A model generated the notes under the pieces. It was given only the letters and a program-made list of their open reading frames with translations, was not told the DNA's origin and ran no database searches. Positions 1 through 5,269 of a stretch of DNA of 7,329 nucleotides are shown in pieces. The position numbers were made by a program, and so were the translations under genes. Source of the DNA: an uncultured Acidimicrobiaceae bacterium (GTDB lineage Bacteria; Actinomycetota; Acidimicrobiia; Acidimicrobiales; Microtrichaceae); NCBI GenBank assembly GCA_937868025.1, contig CALMLJ010000360.1, positions 1 to 7,329 on the forward strand. The letters are read 5' to 3'. How positions within the stretch are numbered: the stretch's first letter is position 1; every line of letters begins with the position of its first letter.

Positions 1-117
1 CTCGGGTCCGATGCTCGCGTCGCCGATCTCGCCGCCCGCCTCGCCCGGATCAGGCAGAAGGAGGCGGAGCATCGTGCCCGGAGGTTGGGGCAGGACCGCC
101 TGTTCGACGCCGGTTGA
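1..117 (+). CDS. 3' end of an unidentified protein (partial)
   Basis: Reading from base 1 gives 38 residues and a TGA at 115-117. The C-terminus is rich in Arg, Ala and Leu (for example ADLAARLARIRQKEAEHRAR) and ends in LFDAG. About 84% of third codon positions are G or C, as in the confirmed genes here, so I take this as the tail of a real gene entering from the left. The charged, Ala-rich stretch looks like an amphipathic or coiled-coil helix. Nothing identifies the family. It is convergent with the lipoprotein gene that ends at 217, with a strong hairpin between them. Confidence 0.6.
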   Translation, partial: LGSDARVADLAARLARIRQKEAEHRARRLGQDRLFDAG

Positions 118-164
118 TCGACGCCGGCGTGGCGGGTCGGGTGATGGCGGGCGACCGCGAGGAC

Positions 165-203
165 GGGGCGAAGCGGGCTCAGCCCGCCGCTTCGTCGCGC
201 CCC
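165..203. terminator. GC-rich hairpin between convergent genes, possible bidirectional terminator
   Basis: CGAAGCGG (169-176) pairs with CCGCTTCG (187-194), an 8-bp perfect stem around 10 bases. GCGGGC/GCCCGC with a TCA loop (173-187) is an alternative inner fold. GGGG (165-168) and CCCC (200-203) can extend the base across a bulge. It lies in the 99-base gap between two convergent genes, where a two-way terminator is expected. There is no T-tract on either strand, so the terminator role is inferred from position and stem strength. Confidence 0.45.
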
Positions 204-216
204 GTCGACGCGACCG

Positions 217-1017
217 TCACGACGTGAGCGTTGCCGTCGCCGGCGCGGCTCCGTCGAACCAGTCGAGCACCCAGTCGGCGGCAACCGTGTCGCTGCGCCA
301 GTCGGTGTGGGAGAGGCAGCGGTCGGTCACGATGTTGAGCGCCCCGTCGAGCGCTGCGCCCGTGAAGGGCACGATCGTGAGGTCGCACCACGAGATCATC
401 GACACGTACTCGACGTCACCCCACGTCTCGTCACCGGCGTTGAGGTTGGCGAGAAACGGCCCGTCGGGTCGCATGTCGCACGTCGATTGCGACCAGAACG
501 CGAGCTCGCAGACGTTGGCCCACACGGTGCCGTGGTTGGCACCGGCAATCGACGCGAACTTGTCGACCTTCCCGGCGCACGCGCCGAAACGGATGCACGA
601 GCGGGCTTCGATCGCCCCCATCGAGTGTGCGATCACGTTGATCTTGGGCGCTCCGGTCCGGGCGAGCACCCCGTCGACGAAGCTCCCGAAGTCGGCGATC
701 GTGGTGGCGCTGGGCTGACACGTGTCGTACGAGAAGACGCTGACGTCGTCACGTTCGTACCCGCGGGCGACGGCATCGTCGATCCACGCTTTCCAGGTCT
801 CGGCGTCCTCGAACCCGCAGAAGAACTGCCAGCCGTGGATGATGACAACGGGCCGACGAACCGACGGCTCGCCGCGCACATCGGTGGCCGGCGGTGACGG
901 CGGGGGAGCGCACGCCCCCACGATCAGGGCAACGACCATCGTCAGCGCCGCCCCGGCTCGAGTCCGTCGTGTCCCCAACTCCCACAGCCGCATCGGGACA
1001 GGTTGCCGTGTCGGCAT
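217..1017 (-). CDS. Secreted lipoprotein, alpha/beta-hydrolase fold lipase/esterase
   Basis: This 266-residue protein has a lipoprotein signal: a basic start, a hydrophobic core at about 21-35 and a VGAC lipobox with Cys36 as the lipid-modified residue. The mature protein should be anchored outside the membrane. The fold is shown by VVIIHGW (57-63, oxyanion-hole strand), the nucleophile elbow AHSMG (130-134, Ser132), a likely acid Asp212 in WCDLTIVP and a likely base His237 in LSHTDW. The AxSxG elbow is also found in Bacillus LipA-type lipases, so a class-2 lipase/esterase is the best fit; the substrate cannot be read from sequence. Eight further Cys (67, 100, 141, 147, 170, 180, 211, 234) suggest disulfides. 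An alternative start is Met9 (base 993), which gives a more usual 28-residue signal peptide; neither start has a clear Shine-Dalgarno. The gene lies 45 bases downstream of smpB on the same strand, with a hairpin between. Confidence 0.85.
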   Translation of the reverse strand: MPTRQPVPMRLWELGTRRTRAGAALTMVVALIVGACAPPPSPPATDVRGEPSVRRPVVIIHGWQFFCGFEDAETWKAWIDDAVARGYERDDVSVFSYDTCQPSATTIADFGSFVDGVLARTGAPKINVIAHSMGAIEARSCIRFGACAGKVDKFASIAGANHGTVWANVCELAFWSQSTCDMRPDGPFLANLNAGDETWGDVEYVSMISWCDLTIVPFTGAALDGALNIVTDRCLSHTDWRSDTVAADWVLDWFDGAAPATATLTS

Positions 1018-1019
1018 CG

Positions 1020-1049
1020 GGGGATGCCAGATCGAATCTGGAGATCCCC
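1020..1049 (-). terminator. Hairpin between smpB and the lipoprotein gene
   Basis: GGGGAT (1020-1025) pairs with ATCCCC (1044-1049), and inside it CCAGAT (1027-1032) pairs with ATCTGG (1036-1041) around a CGA loop. Only a small asymmetric internal loop (G against AG) interrupts the 12 bp. It begins 14 bases after the smpB stop and ends just before the annotated lipoprotein start. It could end smpB transcription, though it lacks a U-tract, or act as a leader or processing hairpin of the downstream gene. Confidence 0.45.
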
Positions 1050-1062
1050 GTGGGCGATCGAC

Positions 1063-1551
1063 TCAGTTGCCGTACTTGAGGGCGCGGCCCATGGCATTGC
1101 GGACGTCGCGCTCGGCGTCCTTCTTGGCGAGGTCCTGGCGGCGGTCGCCCTTGGTCTTGCCCTTGCCGAGTGCGATCTCGACCTTCGCCTTGCCGTCCTT
1201 GAAGTAGATGCGAAGGGGCACGATGTTGAGCCGGTCGGCGAGCTGCTTGCGGCGGATCTTCTCGATCTCACGGCGATTCAGGAGCAGCTTGCGGACCCGG
1301 AGCGGATCGTGACCGGAGTACGCCTGGCTGAACGAGTACGGGGCGATGTGGAGGTTGTGCAGCCAGAGCTCGCCGTTCGACAGCTGGGCGAACGCGTCGA
1401 CGATCTGGACCTTCGATTCGCGGAGCGACTTCACCTCGCTGCCACGGAGCACGATGCCGGCCTCGAACGTGTCCGTCAGCGTGTAGTTGTGACGGGCCGC
1501 CCGATTCGTGGCGATGTTCTTGATCTCGGGGGTCTCGCTCTTCTCGGCCAT
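1063..1551 (-). CDS. smpB: SsrA-binding protein SmpB
   Basis: SmpB binds tmRNA (SsrA) and carries it with EF-Tu to stalled ribosomes, so that truncated mRNAs are released and their products tagged for degradation; it acts in the cytoplasm. The 162-residue length is normal for the family. Signatures run the whole length: NRAARHNY (16-23), GIVLRGSEVKSLRES (32-46), LHIAPYS (67-73), HDPLRVRKLLLNRREI (81-96) and the basic C-terminal tail from about 129 (KGKTKGDRRQDLAKKDAERD), which enters the empty decoding site in the known complexes. The ATG start has no Shine-Dalgarno; a TAGCAT box lies 10 bases before it. No tmRNA gene is visible here, and only 45 bases separate smpB from the next gene, so ssrA must be elsewhere. 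Confidence 0.97.
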   Translation of the reverse strand: MAEKSETPEIKNIATNRAARHNYTLTDTFEAGIVLRGSEVKSLRESKVQIVDAFAQLSNGELWLHNLHIAPYSFSQAYSGHDPLRVRKLLLNRREIEKIRRKQLADRLNIVPLRIYFKDGKAKVEIALGKGKTKGDRRQDLAKKDAERDVRNAMGRALKYGN

Positions 1552-1561
1552 GGCGGGTTCG

Positions 1562-1567
1562 ATGCTA
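1562..1567 (-). promoter_or_regulatory. Candidate -10 box for smpB
   Basis: On the - strand the sequence reads TAGCAT followed by ten bases and then the smpB ATG. This fits the actinobacterial TANNNT -10 consensus and would give a 5' leader of only a few bases. No clear -35 is visible. Confidence 0.4.
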
Positions 1568-1606
1568 CCGAAGGCGGGGTCGGCGCCCGCCGGGCTTTCG
1601 GCGGCC

Positions 1607-1612
1607 TAACGT
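1607..1612 (+). promoter_or_regulatory. -10 box (TAACGT) for a leaderless mec transcript
   Basis: TAACGT is followed by six bases (TCAGGC) and then the GTG start at 1619. That spacing puts the transcription start at or next to the GTG. There is no Shine-Dalgarno, which supports both a leaderless mRNA and the GTG start. The smpB promoter lies divergently about 40 bases away. Confidence 0.5.
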
Positions 1613-1618
1613 TCAGGC

Positions 1619-2032
1619 GTGCTGCAGCTGACCTCCGCCGTCCACACCGCGATGCTGGCCCACGCCTACGACGGGCTGCCCGACGAGGCGTGCGGGCTGA
1701 TGGTCGGCAGCCTCGGCGACGGCCACACGGCAACCGTCGACACGTTCGAACCGTGCCCCAACGTGGCCGAGTCGTCGCGCATCTACTCGATCGCACCGAA
1801 GGACTTCATGCGCATCGAACGGGCGGCCGACGATGCCGGCGCCGACATCGTCGGGGTGATGCACAGCCACACCCACACCGAGCCGTACCCGTCGGTCACC
1901 GACGTGAACCAGGCCCCCGACCCGTCGTGGCACTACGTGATCGTGTCGCTCCGCGACGAACTCCCGATGCTGCGCTCGTACCGCATCGTCGACGGCGGGA
2001 TCACCGAGGAGGCCGTGGTCGTTTCCGGCTGA
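1619..2032 (+). CDS. mec: M67/JAMM metallopeptidase, Mec-type (CysO-cysteine hydrolase)
   Basis: This 137-residue zinc metallopeptidase has a complete JAMM motif: Glu23 in DEACG and HSHTHTEPYPSVTD (82-95), with zinc ligands His82, His84 and Asp95 and Ser92 in the HxHx7SxxD pattern. The C-terminal RSYRIVDGGITEE (119-131) matches, from memory, the same region of M. tuberculosis Mec (Rv1334). Mec releases cysteine from the C-terminus of the sulfur carrier CysO after CysM has built it there. Translation from the GTG at 1619 gives the usual family N-terminus; the next Met is residue 12. cysM follows 91 bases downstream on the same strand, as expected for this pathway, but the carrier gene normally between them is absent. 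If no carrier exists, the substrate may be another ubiquitin-like or ThiS-type protein. Confidence 0.9.
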   Translation: MLQLTSAVHTAMLAHAYDGLPDEACGLMVGSLGDGHTATVDTFEPCPNVAESSRIYSIAPKDFMRIERAADDAGADIVGVMHSHTHTEPYPSVTDVNQAPDPSWHYVIVSLRDELPMLRSYRIVDGGITEEAVVVSG

Positions 2033-2049
2033 GCCGATTTCGAGCTGGG

Positions 2050-2069
2050 TACTGTCACTGCAGTAGAAT
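2050..2069 (+). promoter_or_regulatory. Candidate cysM promoter with overlapping inverted repeat
   Basis: TAGAAT (2064-2069) is a good -10 match and would start transcription near 2076, about 48 bases before the cysM ATG. A perfect inverted repeat, TACTG-TCACTG-CAGTA (2050-2065), overlaps its upstream edge and could be an operator. The nested ACTGCAGT (2057-2064) is itself a palindrome. There is no convincing -35. The binding protein is unknown. Confidence 0.35.
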
Positions 2070-2079
2070 CCTTACCGAA

Positions 2080-2098
2080 CAGGTCGGGAATTGACCTG
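2080..2098 (+). promoter_or_regulatory. Inverted repeat in the cysM leader
   Basis: CAGGTC (2080-2085) and GACCTG (2093-2098) form a 6-bp stem around a 7-base loop. If transcription starts near 2076, this hairpin sits at the 5' end of the cysM leader. It could be an operator or an mRNA structure; nothing distinguishes the two. It does not resemble a riboswitch I know. Confidence 0.3.
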
Positions 2099-2123
2099 GC
2101 TCCTCCAACGTTCTGGAACCTCG

Positions 2124-3071
2124 ATGACCGTCTTCTCCTCCGTGCTCGACATGATCGGCAACACGCCGATGGTCGACGTCTCACGCCTCAGCCCCAATCC
2201 GAACGTTCGGATCCTCGGCAAGATGGAGGGCCAGAACCCCGGTGGCTCGGTCAAGGACCGCATCGCCCGCCAGATGATCCTCGAGGCCGAGGCCGACGGC
2301 ACCCTCTACCCGGGCGCCACGCTCATCGAGCCGTCGTCGGGCAACACCGGTATCGCGCTGGCGATGATCTGCCAGGAGCGCGGCTACCACATCAAGATCC
2401 TGCTGCCCGAGTCGGTGTCGATCGAGCGCCGGCAGATGCTCGAGGTGTTCGGCGCCGAGATCATGCTCACCCCCGGCGGCGAGGGCTCCAACGGCGCCGT
2501 CCGCCGAGCCATCGACCTGGCCGCCGAGAACCCCGACTGGGTGTTCCTCTACCAGTACGGCAACGAGGCCAACCCTCGCGCCCACTACGAGACGACCGGC
2601 CCCGAGATCTGGGCGGACGCCCCCGAGATCACCCACTTCGTGGCTGGCCTCGGCACGTCCGGGACGCTGCTCGGTGTGGGCACCTACCTCAAGGAGCGCA
2701 ACCCCGACGTGTCGATCCTCGCCGTCGAGCCGCCTTCCGGTGAGCTCGTCGAAGGGCTCCGATCCCTCGAAGACGGATACATCCCGCCGGTCTTCGAGAA
2801 GTGGGGCGGCTACGAGCTGCTCGACGGCAAGTCGATCGTCCGGCCCCGCGAGTCGCTCGAGTACACCCGCAAGCTCGCCGGCATCGGCATCTTCGCCGGC
2901 ATCTCGTCGGGCGCCGCGCTCGCCGGCGCCTGCAAGGTCGCCGGCCGCATCGAGTCCGGCACCATCGTCTTCATCGTGTGCGACTACGGCTGGAAGTACC
3001 TGTCGACGGGCGCTTGGACGGTCGACCTCGACGAAGCCGCCGCCAACGCCGAGAAGATCATCTACTTCTAG
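2124..3071 (+). CDS. cysM: Cysteine synthase CysM, O-phosphoserine type
   Basis: This 315-residue PLP enzyme of fold type II makes cysteine. Landmarks: GSVKDR (41-46) with the PLP lysine Lys44, SSGNTG (71-76) for substrate carboxylate binding, and GLGTSGT (175-181) cradling the PLP phosphate. Around 202-220, EPPSGELVEGLRSLEDGYIP carries Arg213 where M. tuberculosis CysM has the arginine (Arg220) that recognises O-phosphoserine; acetylserine-type CysK has a different segment. The C-terminal DYGWKYLSTGAW (287-298) also matches the mycobacterial enzyme. I infer an O-phosphoserine sulfhydrylase, which in Mycobacterium takes sulfur from CysO thiocarboxylate. The ATG at 2124 fits the family N-terminus (MTVFSSVLDMIGNTP); an in-frame TTG at 2091 would add 11 unconserved residues and falls inside the leader inverted repeat. 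mec lies just upstream. Confidence 0.95.
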   Translation: MTVFSSVLDMIGNTPMVDVSRLSPNPNVRILGKMEGQNPGGSVKDRIARQMILEAEADGTLYPGATLIEPSSGNTGIALAMICQERGYHIKILLPESVSIERRQMLEVFGAEIMLTPGGEGSNGAVRRAIDLAAENPDWVFLYQYGNEANPRAHYETTGPEIWADAPEITHFVAGLGTSGTLLGVGTYLKERNPDVSILAVEPPSGELVEGLRSLEDGYIPPVFEKWGGYELLDGKSIVRPRESLEYTRKLAGIGIFAGISSGAALAGACKVAGRIESGTIVFIVCDYGWKYLSTGAWTVDLDEAAANAEKIIYF

Positions 3072-3094
3072 GGCTCAGCGTGCTTCGTCACGCC

Positions 3095-3126
3095 GGTGGC
3101 TTCACCATCTCGTCGGCTTCGCCGAC
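3095..3126. terminator. Two short hairpins after cysM, possible terminator
   Basis: GGTG-GCTT-CACC (3095-3106) and GTCGGC-TTC-GCCGAC (3112-3126) are adjacent perfect stems of 4 and 6 bp with tight loops, starting 24 bases after the cysM stop. The second is the better terminator candidate, but only CAACGAACTG follows, not a T-tract. The remaining gap to 3337 holds the 23-base repeats and no convincing gene. Confidence 0.3.
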
Positions 3127-3140
3127 CAACGAACTGTCTT

Positions 3141-3256
3141 GATGGGCGCCGGCCCGACTTCGTCGACCGTCGCCGGGTCCGGGTTGCGAGATCGTCGTGA
3201 TGGGCACCGGCCCGACTTCGTCGACCGTCGCGGGCCCGACTTCGTCGACCGTCGCG
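3141..3256. repeat. Three copies of a 23-base GC-rich intergenic repeat
   Basis: An identical 23-base core, beginning GGCCCGACTTCG and ending ACCGTCGC, occurs at 3151-3173, 3209-3231 and 3233-3255. Copies 1 and 2 share ten more bases upstream (GATGGGCRCC, from 3141 and 3199), giving periods of 58 and then 24 bases. Each core contains CGAC-TTC-GTCG, a small hairpin, and GTCGAC. It lies between cysM and the small membrane protein gene. Read in open frames it gives short peptide repeats (VDEVGP on -, PDFVDRR on +), but no frame looks like a real gene. The irregular spacing and lack of unique spacers rule out CRISPR. It may be one site of a dispersed repeat family. Confidence 0.7.
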
Positions 3257-3337
3257 CGTTTCTGATCCATTTCGACTACTGCCAGTCGCACTCATGTCAG
3301 GTACCTTGACTCTCAGCCCGCGCTGGAGGGGGTGGAC

Positions 3338-3685
3338 ATGAGCGATCAGGAGATGGTGGCCGCTCGAGCGGCAGGTGAGGACGTGTTGAGGCGCCGCGGC
3401 TTCTTCGCGAACGTCGACCGGGCCCGGACGTTCGGTGGTAACTCCCTCTCGGGCGTCCTCGACGTCGCCGGGGTTGCAACGCTCATCGTGTCGGCCGTCC
3501 TCGTCGTACTGCTGCTCACCCACCATGCCTCGGGTCCGACCCGAGAGGACGACTGGCTGACGGCGGCGGTCGTCGCGATCTGCGGCGCGACATGTGGCCT
3601 GTGCCTGTTCGCGATGTCGCGTCTGGTCACCTACGTGAAGGCCTGCGCGGTGCTGCTCGCCAAGTCGAGCGCCGACGTCGAGTAG
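3338..3685 (+). CDS. Small membrane protein with two transmembrane helices, function unknown
   Basis: I do not recognise this 115-residue protein. A charged N-terminus of about 35 residues (MSDQEMVAARAAGEDVLRRR) is followed by two hydrophobic segments, at about 40-60 (GVATLIVSAVLVVLLL) and 76-98 (AAVVAICGATCGLCLFAM), then a short tail ending SSADVE. Four Cys lie in or near the second helix and tail. The ATG at 3338 is chosen because GGAGG (3325-3329) sits 8 bases before it; an in-frame GTG at 3332 is too close to that site. Third codon positions are GC-rich, supporting a real gene. It ends 17 bases before the cupin gene, which has its own promoter-like box. It may be lineage-specific. Confidence 0.7.
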   Translation: MSDQEMVAARAAGEDVLRRRGFFANVDRARTFGGNSLSGVLDVAGVATLIVSAVLVVLLLTHHASGPTREDDWLTAAVVAICGATCGLCLFAMSRLVTYVKACAVLLAKSSADVE

Positions 3686-3690
3686 CCACC

Positions 3691-3696
3691 TACCGT
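3691..3696 (+). promoter_or_regulatory. -10 box (TACCGT) for a leaderless cupin transcript
   Basis: TACCGT is followed by six bases (GTGGCC) and the ATG at 3703, with no Shine-Dalgarno between. The spacing matches that before mec, so a leaderless transcript is likely. No -35 is evident. Confidence 0.4.
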
Positions 3697-3702
3697 GTGG
3701 CC

Positions 3703-4173
3703 ATGAGCACGCTGCCCGCCATCCCCGCCGCCCTCCACGTCGACGACGCCGACTGCCCCTGGGTCGACTCCTTCATGGGGTTCGAGTTCAAGCTCGTCCA
3801 GGTCCGCATCTCCGAGGGCCTCTGGGTCATGCGCAACCGGTTCCAGCCCGGCGCCCGCATCCAGAAGCACAAGCACACCGGTCCCGTCTACGCGTTCACG
3901 ATGTCGGGTTCGTGGAAGTACGAGGAGTACGACGACGTGAACCGCGCCGGATCCTTCCTCTACGAGCCGGCGGGCTCCACCCACACGCTGATCGTTCCCG
4001 ACACCAACACCGAGGTCACCGACGTGTGGTTCGCCGTCTGGGGTGCCAACCTCAACCTCGATGCCGACGGCAACGTCGAGAGTGTGTTCGACGCCCAGTT
4101 CATCCTCGACGGCTACGTCGGTCTCTGTGAGGCGGCCGGGCTCCCGACGCCCAAGGTGCTCATCGGCGAGTGA
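3703..4173 (+). CDS. Cupin protein, 2,4'-dihydroxyacetophenone dioxygenase-like
   Basis: This is a 156-residue single-domain cupin, a cytoplasmic beta-barrel. Motif 1 runs from Gly50 (GARIQKHKHTGPVYAFTMSG) with metal ligands His56 and His58; the usual Glu position is Val62. Motif 2 (83-94, GSFLYEPAGSTH) fits G(X)5PxG(X)2H with His94. The HKHTGPV and YEPAGSTHTL segments match the group annotated as 2,4'-dihydroxyacetophenone dioxygenase-like, iron enzymes that cleave a C-C bond next to a ketone. Three His without the cupin Glu is compatible with a metal site, but the substrate here cannot be deduced, and many members of this group have no tested activity. The gene is convergent with the membrane protein gene ending at 4212. 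Confidence 0.8.
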   Translation: MSTLPAIPAALHVDDADCPWVDSFMGFEFKLVQVRISEGLWVMRNRFQPGARIQKHKHTGPVYAFTMSGSWKYEEYDDVNRAGSFLYEPAGSTHTLIVPDTNTEVTDVWFAVWGANLNLDADGNVESVFDAQFILDGYVGLCEAAGLPTPKVLIGE

Positions 4174-4184
4174 AGCGTCGGCGT

Positions 4185-4214
4185 TGACGACCAGCCTCGG
4201 CAGTCGGTCAGTCA
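4185..4214. terminator. Possible hairpin between convergent genes
   Basis: TGACGACC (4185-4192) can pair with GGTC-GTCA (4206-4209 and 4211-4214) with one bulged A, around a 13-base loop. It occupies the 38-base gap between the cupin stop and the stop of the - strand membrane protein gene, and includes that stop codon. There is no T-tract. The case rests mainly on position. Confidence 0.25.
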
Positions 4215-4661
4215 GTCGCCGAAGTCCCACCCGTGGTCGTAGCAGGCGTCGACGATCTCCTGCCGGTCCATGAAGTGGAGCGGCAGCCGATGCTCGCGGT
4301 CGAGCGTCGACAGGACGAGGGTCTTCGAGCGGAGGGACCCCTCCTTGGCGATGCGAAGGCTTCCCGCCGAGCGAGGAATCCGGCGTCGCTCGGGTTCGAG
4401 GCCGCCCGGCTCGAGTCGGATCTCGTCGTCGGCGATGACGAGCGACGTCGGATTGCGGATCGTGTAGACCCACAACCCGATGATGCCGAGGGCCACGAGG
4501 ATCAACGCTCCGATGGCGATCTGGGTGCCGCTCTCGATGGGCTCGGTCCGGAGCATCGGCGAGACGATCGCGAGGGCGAGGAGCGCGAGGCCAGCGGCGA
4601 ACCCGAGGTTGCGACGTCCGGCACGTTCCGCGACAACCGTCGGCCCCGATGTCGAGGTCAT
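4212..4661 (-). CDS. Two-helix membrane protein with soluble C-terminal domain, function unknown
   Basis: This 149-residue protein has two predicted membrane helices at about 19-37 (LGFAAGLALLALAIVSPML) and 46-67 (TQIAIGALILVALGIIGLWV), close together as a hairpin, then a soluble part of about 80 residues (NPTSLVIADDEIRLEPGG to the end, DHGWDFGD). The alternating hydrophobic/charged pattern at 73-128 suggests beta strands like those of small bacterial PH-like membrane proteins; that is a guess from pattern only. The ATG at 4661 overlaps the tetR stop as ATGA, so the two are almost certainly co-transcribed and translationally coupled. The frame stays open far upstream through tetR, but that part is a shadow. 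A role in the stress or substrate response controlled by the TetR protein is possible. Confidence 0.75.
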   Translation of the reverse strand: MTSTSGPTVVAERAGRRNLGFAAGLALLALAIVSPMLRTEPIESGTQIAIGALILVALGIIGLWVYTIRNPTSLVIADDEIRLEPGGLEPERRRIPRSAGSLRIAKEGSLRSKTLVLSTLDREHRLPLHFMDRQEIVDACYDHGWDFGD

Positions 4662-5212
4662 CGGTCGGTCGTCGCCTGGACGCCGGCGATGATGGCCTCG
4701 AGGCCGTAGCCGAACTGACGCTCCGCGGCGGCCTTGCCGCTGCGGCTGGCACCGCCGCCGGGTCCGCCCAGCTCCACCAGCGTCGAACCCATGAGGTACC
4801 GGATGAACGTGCGGAAGACGAGCAGCGCTTCCTGCTCGTCGAAGCCCCGCTGTTCGAGCAGCGCCCGCACGTCGTCGGCGGTCCGCAGCAGGGCGTTGGG
4901 ACGCCGGCCGACGAGGAGGACGCGGAACACCGACGGGTGTTCGATGGTGAGCGAGCGAAACGACCACGCCAGCGTGCGGACCGCGTCGGGCCACGAGGCG
5001 TCGGGAGCGGGTCGCTCGAGTGAACCCATGATCCGGTCGGCGATGCCCTCGACCAGCGCCTCCTTGTCGGCGATGTGGTGGTAGGTCGACATGGTCGACA
5101 CGCCGAGTCGGAGCGCGAGGCGGCGCATGCTCAGCGCGTCGGGGCCCTCGTCGTCGAGCAGGGCGATTGCCTCGTCGACGATGCGCTCCCGGGACAGGGT
5201 GGTGGTTGCCAT
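4658..5212 (-). CDS. TetR-family transcriptional regulator
   Basis: This 184-residue regulator has an N-terminal TetR DNA-binding domain: LSRERIVDEAIALLDDEG (6-23) and a helix-turn-helix at about 27-46 with LSMRRLALRLGVSTMSTYHH, followed by KEALVEGIADRI. The all-helical ligand-binding part (about 65-184), with HPSVFRVLL and FGYGLEAIIAGV, resembles the tetracycline-repressor C-terminal type. Such proteins usually repress until a small ligand binds. The ATG at 5212 is preferred; a Met at 5248 would add 12 unconserved residues and run across the upstream palindrome. It is divergent from the diiron gene, with two matching palindromes between them, so autoregulation and control of the neighbour are likely. 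The ligand is unknown. Confidence 0.92.
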   Translation of the reverse strand: MATTTLSRERIVDEAIALLDDEGPDALSMRRLALRLGVSTMSTYHHIADKEALVEGIADRIMGSLERPAPDASWPDAVRTLAWSFRSLTIEHPSVFRVLLVGRRPNALLRTADDVRALLEQRGFDEQEALLVFRTFIRYLMGSTLVELGGPGGGASRSGKAAAERQFGYGLEAIIAGVQATTDR

Positions 5213-5221
5213 GACGTCGCA

Positions 5222-5227
5222 ATCGTA
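5222..5227 (-). promoter_or_regulatory. Candidate -10 box for tetR
   Basis: On the - strand TACGAT is followed by nine bases and the tetR ATG, giving a very short leader. It overlaps palindrome 1 (5223-5237), so a protein bound there would block it. A similar TACGAA on the + strand (5265-5270) overlaps palindrome 2 and may be the -10 of the diiron gene. Confidence 0.4.
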
Positions 5228-5237
5228 CGCCGTACGA
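5223..5237. promoter_or_regulatory. Probable TetR operator, site 1
   Basis: TCGTACG-C-CGTACGA is a perfect palindrome of two 7-base arms around one base. It starts 11 bases upstream of the tetR ATG and contains the 13-base pattern CGTAC-NCC-GTACG shared with site 2. TetR-family proteins bind such palindromes as dimers, commonly in their own promoters. That this TetR binds here is inference. Confidence 0.65.
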
Positions 5238-5254
5238 GCTACAGTCATCCGAAA

Positions 5255-5269
5255 CCGTACACCGTACGA
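5255..5269. promoter_or_regulatory. Probable TetR operator, site 2
   Basis: CCGTACACCGTACGA differs from site 1 at two of 15 positions and keeps the CGTAC-NCC-GTACG arms. Its centre (5262) is 32 bp from that of site 1 (5230), about three helical turns, so two dimers would lie on the same face of the DNA. It lies 65 bases upstream of the diiron gene start. Confidence 0.6.

Noticed and set aside
1018..1062. tmRNA gene next to smpB
   Set aside because: The gap is only 45 bases, far shorter than a tmRNA, and holds just the hairpin.
1003..2094. Long + strand open frame of 363 codons antisense to smpB and over mec
   Set aside because: It crosses two well-identified genes and its translation has no family features; long shadow frames are usual at this G+C.
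2033..2123. A short cysO-like gene between mec and cysM
   Set aside because: 91 bases could encode at most 30 residues, and no frame shows a ubiquitin-like sequence ending in GG.
3141..3256. CRISPR array
   Set aside because: Only three copies, separated by 35 bases and by 1 base, with no spacer pattern and no cas genes.
3068..3526. - strand frames with VDEVGP peptide repeats across the intergenic repeats
   Set aside because: The peptide repeats are just the translated DNA repeat; there is no domain and the frame runs antisense into the small membrane protein gene.
3631..4752. Long - strand open frame of 373 codons opposite the cupin gene
   Set aside because: It overlaps the convincing cupin, membrane protein and tetR genes and has the low-complexity Arg/Val/Glu composition of an antisense shadow.
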